Positions 54,834 through 64,000 of a DNA stretch of 64,000 nucleotides are shown here, one piece after another. The notes under the pieces were generated by a model that searched no databases, was not told where the DNA came from, and worked only from the letters and a program-made list of their open reading frames with translations. The first letter of the stretch is position 1, and every line of letters begins with the position of its first letter. Source of the stretch: Nageia nagi (lineage: Eukaryota > Pinophyta). Location of the stretch: the NCBI GenBank assembly GCA_050084985.1, contig JBITNC010000001.1:28148001-28212000 (forward strand). Direction: 5' to 3'. The translations under genes were made by a program, and so were the position numbers.

Positions 54834-56417
54834 GAAGAAGTGAATTTGGCATTAATGAGAATAGTTGTGAATAAACTTGAACCTTAAACGATTCATGAAA
54901 CTATTAAGTTATCATATTGGAAGTCAACCATGTAGGCTAAATATGATGCGCTAATGAGAAATAACACATGGAAGTTGGTAGTTATTCAACCAGGGAAAAA
55001 GGTAATTAGATGAAAATAGGTGTTAAAAATAAAATACAAAGTTGATGGGATAGTCAATAAGAATAAGGCCCAAGTTATTGCCAAAGGATATGCTCGATAA
55101 GAAGGTATAAATTATGAGGATACTTTTGCTCCCATGAGCAAGATGAAGATCATCAAAATTGCTTTTACAATGGCAGTATAATTTGGCTAAAAAGTACATC
55201 ATATGGATGTTAAAAGTGCCTTCTTGAATGAAGATTTATAAGAAGTCTACATGTAACAACCTTAAGGGTTTGTGGTTGATCCAGGTCAAAGAAATGTGTG
55301 TAGATTGATAAATTCTTTATATGGTTTGAAATAAGCTCCACAAGCTTGGTACATAAAAATTGATTCCCATCTACTACAAAATGACTTTTATAGGAGTTTG
55401 TATGATCCTAATCTCTATCTTCAATAACATGTTGGGATATTATCATAGTTGTAGTATATGTCGATGATCTAGTTATCACATGTAGTATTATGAAGTTGAT
55501 CACATCTTGCAAAGATGACCTTAAAATATCATTCAACATGATTGACCTTGGTTTACTTCACTATTATCTTGGATTATAGTTCTAGTGTATGTAAGATCGA
55601 ATATTTTTTTCATATATGAAGTACACTAAGAAGTCATTGGTGAAATTTAAGATGAAATATTACCAATTGATGTTGATGTTAGTTGAACTTGATTTATATT
55701 TATCATGCCATGATTATTATCCACTTGTAAATGCAACTCTCTATTATTAACTTATTGGAGGGTTAATTTACCTAAAATACACCTGGCCAAATATTTGCTA
55801 TATCATTAGCTATCTTTTATTATTCATGTATGAACCAAATAAGGTCCATTAAACTACAACAAAGCATATTTTATGGTACATCCATGACAATAATAGTTAT
55901 TGCATGGAGTACTAGAAGAATGATAAGTTCATCTTGTCTAAATACATAGATGCAGATTATGGAGGGTCTTTAGATGATATAATATCAACAACATGATACA
56001 TGTTCTTCCCTAGAGTTGGACCAATTTCGTGGGGTAGCCAAAAACAAAGCATCACACCAATATCTACCATAAAGTTAGAATATTATACTATAGGAGATGT
56101 TGTTTATGAAGCAGTATGGTTATGTTGTATTTTGATAAACATTATAATTCCATATAAAAATCCATAACTTTACATTTCAAAAATCAAGGTGTACTGAAAC
56201 TAGTTCAAAATCTCTATTTTCACGAGCGCACCAAACACATTGAGATACAGGTGCACTTCGTTTAGGATCATGTTTCATTACATAACACCTAGCTCCACTA
56301 CATTTCCATGAAGAAGAAAATTATAAATATATTCACCAAATCTCTTGACAATGGAAAGTTTGAATGCTTTCAGAGCTTCCTCTCATGTCCTCTAAAGACC
56401 TAATGTATTATGGGGGG
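54834..56417 (+). pseudogene. Older copia pol fragment C (reverse transcriptase and RNase H)
   Basis: From the edge of element A the text resumes in the copia RT: YDALMRNNTWKLVVIQPGKK, YKVDGIVNKNKAQVIAKGYA, INYEDTFAPMSKMKIIKIAF, HHMDVKSAFLNEDL, INSLYGLK, VYVDDLVITC (active site YVDD) and MIDLGLLHYYLG. RNase H follows (YIDADYGGSLDD, SWGSQKQSITPISTIKLEYY). It is a different lineage from A and B by sequence. Its 5' part is missing. It ends with TATGGGGGG at 56410-56417, a likely polypurine tract, against the hairpin repeat. Confidence 0.8.
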
Positions 56418-56686
56418 TATTAGAAATAATACATTATATACATTTAGGTATCTATATTAGATAGATATATTAAATAATAAATTAGTATTGTTACTAATGT
56501 TTAATATTAGAGATTAAATACAAGTTAGAGAGGCTTTTAGAGGGACCATTATTCTACTTGATTGTAACTCCCTCTTTAACTTATATTTAATATCTAGTAT
56601 TAAACATTAGTAATAATATTAATGTATTATTTAATATATCTATCTAATATAGATACCTAAACGTACATAATGTATTATTTCTAATA
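56418..56686. repeat. 269-bp inverted repeat (hairpin), arms about 116 bp
   Basis: The left arm starts TATTAGAAATAATACATTAT at 56418 and runs to about 56533; the right arm (about 56571-56686) is its reverse complement with roughly ten mismatches; the loop is about 37 bp. The left arm follows directly on the polypurine tract of copia fragment C, where the 3' LTR should begin, with TA in place of TG. It may be an LTR whose first half is self-complementary, or a fold-back element inserted at a TA. Confidence 0.85.
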
Positions 56687-58265
56687 AGAATGACTATAAT
56701 TGGTGGGTATCTTATTGGAAAACATGGGTGGTCCTCTAGTAGAGAAGCCTCCTACCTTGAATTTTTGAGCTCAATTTGTGATGAAGAGATATTAATTCAA
56801 TAAGAGTATCATTGGGAATGTATAACAACTTTTGAGATTTGCCTAAATAAACAATGCATTGGAATTTAACTTTTTAGTTAGAGATGATGCATAGTTTCCT
56901 ACATAAATAATTAGTATAAACTAATATTATAATCATCTTCATTACCTTGTCCATTATCTAATGTAGTCATGCTTAAATACAAAATGTAGGTGTTGATACT
57001 AAAAATTGATTAAATAATTAATTATAATAAAATATTTAAATGATTTAACAATAATAGAGAACAAAAATAATACAAATGAGATATAATCACTTATATTCTC
57101 TCAACTTATCAAATATGAATTCAAACGAATACAAACCTATCATTTACTTATTATGTATCAATTGTAGTCCATATTTGGCCAACATAGGATTAAGACAATT
57201 CATTCTCAAAATTCAACCCTCTATCCTGATCACTAGGTGTAAGGTATTGACATATTGTTGTGCATCAATGTATGGGGATACGTTGGTATACAACTCTTCA
57301 GGTTCCCCAAATTCTTTGGATTTGTATGTGTTCTCAAGGTTTTTGTTATAATCAAAATATCAATAAATAGGATTATTTACAATAAATTTAATTTAACTAA
57401 TTAACCATAAAATAATAGTAAATGATGACATGAAAGATGATAATGGCTAATTGATCTTGAATTATCAAACTAGGTTTACGAAAGACACAAACCTCTACTT
57501 TAATTGTCATGGTGAATGAAGGTGATATCTGATCAAAAGAGGATGAATGATGAGCTTCCCTGAATAATGGGACTACAAATCCAATGTCAACCTAGCATTC
57601 ATGCTAGGATCCCAATGGCACCACCTAGTTACCTTTCCAAATTACCTCCCCCTTTTGCTCGATGTTATTGTCTCACCTTCAATGCTAGGAATGTCATACA
57701 TAAATGGATGGAAAATATCGTAAGAATGCAAATGATATGGAATAATCATAATAATGAAATACCTTTTTTAAGCTACCTAATATTCTTCACCAATAAGCAA
57801 TGTAGGTACTGCATTGTACCATTTATAATAAATGTAATATCATGTGCCTTATTCCATGGTATTTGGATCGTAATTGGCCTATTTAAAGGCTTATATTGTT
57901 AATGTAATTCATCCAATTCTTGATTCTACATCATTGGTACCAAAGCGTTGTTCAGCTCTCGTTATGGACCTGGATTAGATCTTCATTCTTCCTTATTGCT
58001 CCTATCTCCTGTCGATATCTTGGCAAGAGAAATGCCAAGAAAGAGGCCATTGAGCTGAGGTTCATGATTCCACATCCATCCACTTGGGTATTTCCACCCC
58101 CTCTGTAAAATCTACTTCCATTCAATGTTCAACTCATAGAGTTTGTGTGTCATTCTCTCTATTCCCACATTCAAAGTATAGCGAGGATACTGCTCCTTTA
58201 TGATGCTCCTCTCCATGAAGGGGGTTGTTTTTTTTTGGTTGGGCATTTTGCCACATCCACCATGT
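56687..58265. other. Between fragment C and copia element B
   Basis: At about 56790-56815 ATTCAATAAGAGTATCATTG looks like a polyadenylation region and may be the end of the LTR of fragment C. At 57929-57940 TTGGTACCAAAGC resembles a copia primer site (two mismatches to TGGTATCAGAGC), so a decayed LTR may end near 57928. No gene was recognised; frames 57567-57902 and 57920-58108 have no known motif. Confidence 0.4.
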
Positions 58266-58764
58266 TGTTGGAATGTATAATGCATTATTGTAAATGTTTT
58301 GTAATAATATTCTATGTAAGTTCACTAATACGTAAGGGTGTCATTTGATACGTTAAGTATTTAAGTGAATATCATAATATAACTTGTCCTACACTCCATG
58401 TCATGAGAATACCCCTTGGGTAAAAGGGAGTGCATGACATGCTTTTTACATTAGGTAAAAGGGTGATCAAAAGAGGGATTTTGGCCTATAAATAGAAGGC
58501 TTCCTCTTTGTTATCATACACCAATTTATGGAGAAAAGTTATGTTAGAGGATAGTGTTTAGGAGATGAGTTTAAAAGGATTATAAGAGTTCATATTTGTG
58601 AATGAAGTGAGATCTAGTTAGTGGATGTACTCCTAGTTGGAGGAACCACTTACATATTGAGTTATCTTTATGAGATTGCTTTATGAGTTATTTAGATATG
58701 ATTTGTGAGCTTTCATGTGATCTTGGGAATATAGAGTTAGTTTTATTATATTACAACTCTTTCA
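58266..58764 (+). repeat. 5' LTR of copia B
   Basis: 499 bp, TGTTGGAATG...ACTCTTTCA, preceded by catgt. TATA-like CTATAAATA near 58489. Related to both LTRs of A throughout. Confidence 0.88.
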
Positions 58765-58766
58765 TT

Positions 58767-58778
58767 TGGTATCAGAGC
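58767..58778 (+). promoter_or_regulatory. Primer-binding site (initiator tRNA-Met), copia B
   Basis: TGGTATCAGAGC two bases after the LTR. Confidence 0.9.
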
Positions 58779-61411
58779 TCCTTGGAAGCTCTTCTTCAAC
58801 ATCTTTTAGGTCTTCATTCCTCTTCCTACACTCCATTATTGAGGTAAAATCAAGAGAAGGTATATATTCTCTCCTTATTTATTTATTTATTATTAATTTA
58901 TGATACTAACATTTTTTTATGTTAGTTGCAATTTTTTGTTTATAAAATTGCTCTATATATATTGCTATAATTTTTTTTAAATAGCTTTTCCTACCTTAGT
59001 ACTTCTAAAAAAAATAATTGTATTGTACAATTATTTTTTAATACTAACGCAAAGAAAGGTAATTGCATTTTATTACTATTTTTTTTTAAATTACCATTTA
59101 CTTTGAAAATAATTTCAAAATGGTTTATTCAAGACAAAAGATCTTTTTTTTTTAGTCTATCTTTGTTTCAAAAAAAGGGGGAGGGGTCTAATTTTCCAAA
59201 AAATGGAGCGATTTATTGTTTTCAAAATGCAACAATAAAGAATTATTTTCCATCATACAATTTTTTTTTGAGGTGGCTATTTTTTGCTAAGTAATAGGTG
59301 ATTGAGTAATCTGATGCCCACTATGGCTTTTCTTCTCAGCCCTCTATGTCTTCAGAGAACCTTGTGTTATTCACTTGGCCTTCTGAGAAACCCTTACACC
59401 TCTCTCCTCCAAGGAAAATTCATACTTGTCACCTTCTCCTCATGCAACATCTTCCTACTTGTGTGATTTTTTTTGTCTCCTCTCATGCAACCCTCCTACT
59501 CATTGCATCCTCCAATTTCATGTGAGCTAGTAAAGAACCCTTACATGTTGTTATAAAGGTCCTTGTAGCCTTCACCTCTTCTCAAAACCTTCATTCGTGT
59601 CATCCCCTCGCTCCATCAAAGCCTCTTTTCTCTTCGTGTGGAGCCTCTCCATGTCAGGCCCTTATGACTAACCTTGCTCCTTCTCACTCGACATCTATCA
59701 TTCAGCTACCTTCCATCTCCTTCCTCCCTGTTGGAGTTGCTTGAGAGGAGTATATATATATATTTTTAACCATCATTGTGCTCTTCACCTAATGTCTATC
59801 ATTCCTTAATAAACATGCCCTTCTTGGTTTACGTAGGGGGTAAAAGTCTTTTTTATTATTACTTGGAGTAAACTCTAGCTCTAAATTTAAAGCTTGAGTA
59901 AATTTTAAAGTTTTTTTTTATTACTTGGAGTAAACTCTATCTTCAAATTTAGTGCTTGTCATCATAATATGGAGGTTATGGCAAATTTAGTAAACTTAGC
60001 TAATATTGACTTTTGCCTTAAATTGCACAATTATCTTTTGTCTTTTTTTTTTTGAAAAATAAGATAAATAGTGCAAAAATTAGCATTTTTTTTACCTTAC
60101 TACTTAGGTAAGAATGATAAATAAATTTTCCCTTAGTTAAATTTATAAGGTTAAAATTGCAATAAGATTATTGAAGGGACCTTTTTAAGTAAAAAGGGAG
60201 AATCTTTTGTGAATATATTTTACTTAAAAATCCTTTTGCAAATGTTAAAATGCACTCCTATCAATATTATTGGATACCTCTTAAGTGTTTACCTTAATGT
60301 TCCTTTTTTAAATAAGAATGCAAAGTATGGAAATGATGGAATATTTGATGGATTTTTTTTCTTATGCAAAGTGATAGATAAACTTATGCAAATTAAGGAA
60401 ATGATGCATTTTTATGCCTCTTAAGTGTTTGCTTTAAATTGCTTATGAATGGACTTATTATTGTGTGCAAATAATGTATGCTTACCACTTAGAATTATAT
60501 GAATGATTTTTTTAAGTATTTAAATGTCTTATGAAAGAACTTGAGCAAATTCTCTATTTTTTCTCACGTAAAGTATGGAATGGACTTATAAAAAATAAGG
60601 AATGATGTAAAGATGTCCTTTAAAGGTTGGTAAATAAAATCCATTGAACTCTTAAGGTTCCAAGTTACAAATAGATGATGTTTTACTTATGCACTTTACT
60701 TCATGTTTTTCATTTTTACTTTATTTACTTATACAAAAAAAATGCAAAATTGATATGAGCAACCCCCTAAAATGAACACATCCACACATACATTCCATAA
60801 CATGACTTGTTTGGGGAGCCATGAGGTGAGGATAGGTGGAATGGAGCCTTTAAGTTCGATGATCCAAATGGTGAAAGTTTGTACTTCTTAATTGCCCTTA
60901 AGTCCTCTGTTGGTCTGGACATAACTCCAATAGGTGGATAAGCTTATGTGTAGTGATACCATATGTTCGTACATCCATTCAGGGATTATCTTGATGACCT
61001 AGGATGACAATTTGAAACCTAATCAAGATTAATAAGTTGGTCGATCCAATAAACATCATAACCTTAGAAAATAGTAGGTACTTCTCCTTGTGAGAAAGTA
61101 TAATATTGACCAAGGTGAACTGATGGAGGATTGGTAGTAGTTTGGATCCTCTTATGTAGGCATCTAGGTGAAGGCCTAATTTTAAATAAAAACAAGCCTC
61201 AACAATCTCACTTTTCATATATAGTTCTCAAGATGAGAAATGTATTTAGGTAGATGGGTTATTATTTGAGTTGTAAAACATTTGCACTAGTGAATCAAAT
61301 CAAGCATGTCTCAGTTAATTGAATATAACATGTATTACTTAGTTAAAACTTAACATATAATGTTGAATATTGAACCACATGCTTATTATTTTTCATATTA
61401 TTTTGTAGCAA
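58779..61411 (+). other. Leader of copia B, about 2.6 kb
   Basis: Non-coding by inspection. The distal part matches the leader of A, including the segment at about 60770-60960 that corresponds to 48960-49145, where the open frame seen in A is broken. The region 59290-59750 is pyrimidine-rich and differs from the equivalent part of A. Confidence 0.6.
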
Positions 61412-62332
61412 ATGGTAGACTCCTTTTTACCCAAACACATTCATGATGGTTCTAACTTTAGGATTTAGGAACCATGGATGAGAGCTGAATTACAGGCAAG
61501 GAAGCTTTGGAAAATAGTGAATGAGAACCTTGTTGCTCCTACATATGAGAAGGCACTTGAGACATATAACACAAAGAATAAGTTAGCTACCTCCATGATT
61601 TTTTATGTAGTTTTAGATTATGTGCTCTTGATGATTTCCACTTCAACCTCAGCAAAAGAAGCTTGGGATAAGCTTAAGCAAATCTACCTTGGTTTAAAGT
61701 TTTCAAGAAAGTTTGCTATTATTTAAAAGTTGTTTTAATCTCATTAAGGGGAAGATGAAAATATGGCTATCTACTTAAACAAAATTATTAACCTTAAGAT
61801 CCAACTTATTACTTGTGGGTGCAATTTGAACAATGATGAGTTCATGGTCTTTATCATTCTTCAAAGCCTTTCTTCAAAGTTTCTTAACTTTGTGATGGTT
61901 ATGGAAATTAGGCTTGATGATAAAGAATAAGTCTTCTCCTTTAAGAACCATTCTAGGCTCTTTTTGAAGTATGAAAAAACCCTTAATAAAAAGGTGTTGA
62001 TTTCTTCTCCTAAGGATAATAACATTGCTCTTGAAGCAACCAAAACTCATTTCAAAAAGAAGTTCAACCATCAAAAGAAATATTATCCTTCTTTTTACAA
62101 AAAAATTGAGAAAAGAGGCAACGATAACAATAGGAACAACAACAAAAGTGGTAGAAATAATGGCAACAATAACCACTTCAAGTAAAGAGATGGTAAAGAT
62201 AAAGCAAATAATTCAAATCCTAAGGCCAAGTTTGATGGAAATTATAACTATTATGGCATCCAAGGTCACAAAGAAGTTGATTTCTATAAAAAGAAAAAAA
62301 AGAAAAAGAATAAAGGTAATCAAAATGTAAAG
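61412..62332 (+). pseudogene. Copia B gag
   Basis: ATG at 61412 (MVDSFLPKHIHDGSNFRI), then TAG at the same Trp codon that is TGA in element A. It continues MRAELQARKLWKIVNENLVA, AKEAWDKLKQIYLGLKFSRK, several stops near 61725-61750, then LEATKTHFKKKFNHQKKYY, an Asn-rich stretch and NYNYYGIQGHKEVDF, a zinc knuckle that has lost three Cys. The frame continues into pol without a gag stop, unlike A. Confidence 0.8.
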
Positions 62333-64000
62333 AACTTTAAAGGAAAGAATAATATTCAAGCTGGTTTTGCTACAATGTTCTACTCCATGTCTCGCACTTT
62401 TTTATTTGATTGGATTATTAATTATGGTTGCATTAATAACTTATGTTTTGAAAAATATATGTTTGAAAACTTTCACAAGTATAAGAAAGATGCAATTGTG
62501 ATAGGTGATAACTCTATCCTTTAAGTCCAATGAATCAGGAGTGTTTTGATTCACGAGAAGGTTCTAACAATGTTCTCTATGTTCCTAAGCTAAGGATGAA
62601 CCTTCTCTCTATGATCCAAGTTGCAAGGAAAGGGTACTCATTTGATTTTGACTCATAATCTTAGTCCATAAATAAAAGTATTACCATGTTGGTTAAAGGG
62701 TCAATGAAAGATTATCTATACATTATGAATCAAATTCCAACAAAAATGTGTCTTACTACAAGTGTGTGTTCTAGAGGCAATCTTTGGCACCATTGTTTAA
62801 GGTACTTTAACCATAAGAGTATTCAAGTCATGAAAGACCAAAAACTTATGAAAGATTTACCTTCAATTTCATCTTCAATTGGTCTATGTGAGAAGTGCAT
62901 CCTTGACAAGCTGCATAGAGGAAGGTTTGAAAAGGATAAGGTAATAAGAGCATCTTAATCACTTCAACTTGTGCATTCAAATTTGATGGGTCCATTTAAA
63001 ACTAAGTCTCTTAGGGGAGCATCTTACATCTTCACCTTCATTGATAACTTTAGTAGGATGACCTTTAGGTATCTACTTGAGCACAAGGATCAAAATTTTA
63101 AGAGTTTTAAGGATTTTAAGGTCTTAGTTGAGAATCAAACTAACCTTAAAATTAAGATGTTGAGATTAGATAATGGGAGAGAGTATAATAGCAATGAGTT
63201 CAATTTCTATTACACTAAATATAGAATGAAATGGTAGTTTACAATTCCATACACTCCTTAATAGGATGTTATTACTGAAAGAAAAAATAAGATAATTATG
63301 GAGATGGCTAGATGCATGTTAGGTAATCTTCCTTGTTTGTTATGGATTGAAGCTATGAGCACTACTATTTACACCTTGAATAGGTGTCCCATAAAAGTTG
63401 TTTAAGGTAAGACTTCTTTTGAGACACGGTTAGGAAGAAAACCTAACATCTTTCACCTAAGGGTGTTTGGTTGTGAAGCATTCTCCTACATTATTTCTAA
63501 GAAATGAAAAAAGTTAGATAAAAGAGCTCAAAAATGTATCTTTATGGGTTATGATAGTTATCATAGAGGCTATAGGCTCTACTCTCCATCCTACAAAGTC
63601 TTGTTTGTTTCAAGGGATGTAAAGTTCAATGAATTTCTTAAAGAATTTACTTCTAATGAGGATGTTGATGATCTAGATGATTAGGTAATTGCTCTTAGCT
63701 GGTTGGATATTCATATAGATAAATCACTTCGAGAATAAAACTCTCCAACATAAAGGGTAATTAGGAGTATGACCTTGAACAAATATTTATTTGCTAAGAT
63801 TGATAACAAGCGTGAGCCCTCATCTTTCAAAGAAGCTTCTATGCATGAGTGCTAAGGGAAGCCATGAAAGTGGAGTTAAAGGTGTTTATGAAAAATAAAA
63901 CTTGGGACTTGGTTCCTTATCCTAATGAGAAGAATGTAAGTAGCAATAAGTGGATCTACAAGGTCAAATTCAATTCTATTGAAGATATTAAAAAATATAA
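62333..64000 (+). pseudogene. Copia B pol, N-terminal part (protease, integrase, start of RT)
   Basis: DWIINYGCINNLCFEKY is the protease line with the catalytic DSG changed to NYG. Then NLWHHCLRYFNHKSIQVMKD with LCEKCILDKLHRGRFEKD (pre-integrase), and integrase VHSNLMGPFKTKSLRGASYI, IDNFSRMTF, LRLDNGREY and VITERKNKI; the first catalytic Asp (LDLMG) is Asn (SNLMG). GRKPNIFHLRVFGCEAFSYI and GYDSYHRGYRLYSPSYK follow. A one-base deletion relative to A at about 63854-63860 shifts the frame before the RT. Confidence 0.82.

Larger units (their letters stand above)
58266..64000 (+). mobile_element. Ty1/copia retrotransposon B, 5' part, runs off the window
   Basis: Same family as element A: related LTR, identical primer site, homologous distal leader, gag and pol through the start of the reverse transcriptase. 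At 64000 it has reached the RT text NKWIYKVKFNSIEDIKKY. It carries its own set of stops and indels, different from those of A at most sites. Confidence 0.88.

Noticed and set aside
56418-56686. microRNA precursor
   Set aside because: The foldback has long, even, near-perfect arms and sits at a retrotransposon end; that fits a repeat rather than a microRNA gene, and no mature miRNA was recognised.

Overview
This is a stretch of a large, repeat-filled plant nuclear genome. The evidence is one spliced plastid-envelope gene with introns of up to 11.9 kb, several layers of nested old transposons, low GC content and no bacterial features. The intron sizes and repeat load suggest a gymnosperm (conifer-like) genome. 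That assignment is inference; no marker gene here fixes the species.

Positions 1-40558 are occupied by one minus-strand gene, TIC236 (Arabidopsis EMB2410, rice SSG4), the plant TamB-type protein of the chloroplast inner envelope. Its ATG is at 39503 and its 5' UTR is split by an intron. Nine coding exons were located by matching family motifs to splice sites: 37204-39503, 26305-26503, 26046-26105, 17792-17896, 15805-15946, 13031-13093, 947-1174, 586-669 and 1-44 (cut by the window edge). They encode about 1,075 residues, roughly the N-terminal half. All frames join except in the fifth exon, where a run of six A (15902-15907) shifts the frame by one base.

The introns hold mobile DNA. Intron 6 (1175-13030) has a LINE-like tail, a non-autonomous hAT element with a perfect 8-bp target duplication (2850-3662), tandem repeats, and a decayed Ty3/gypsy element (LTRs 5140-5759 and 11466-12088). 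A hAT element with matching terminal repeats and a perfect 8-bp duplication (6522-10457) sits inside that gypsy element. Intron 4 has a solo LTR. Intron 3 has an L1-type endonuclease fragment and diverged direct repeats. Intron 1 has a second non-autonomous hAT element (26909-27249), two solo LTRs, a second decayed hAT transposase element (about 29782-33467) and an unidentified coding-like remnant.

From 40559 to 45815 there is intergenic DNA with a 94-bp tandem repeat and a possible CACTA-type element. The right end is Ty1/copia DNA on the plus strand: complete element A (45816-54828) with both LTRs, tRNA-Met primer site, a leader of about 3.2 kb, gag and a stop-riddled pol; an older copia pol fragment (54834-56417) ending at a 269-bp hairpin repeat (56418-56686); and element B (58266 to beyond 64000), the same family as A. 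No intact transposase or reverse transcriptase was found. I see no new defence, metabolic or signalling system; the points most worth following are the TIC236 frameshift, the nested hAT/gypsy/gene structure, the hairpin at the copia 3' end and the transition-type decay of the copia copies.
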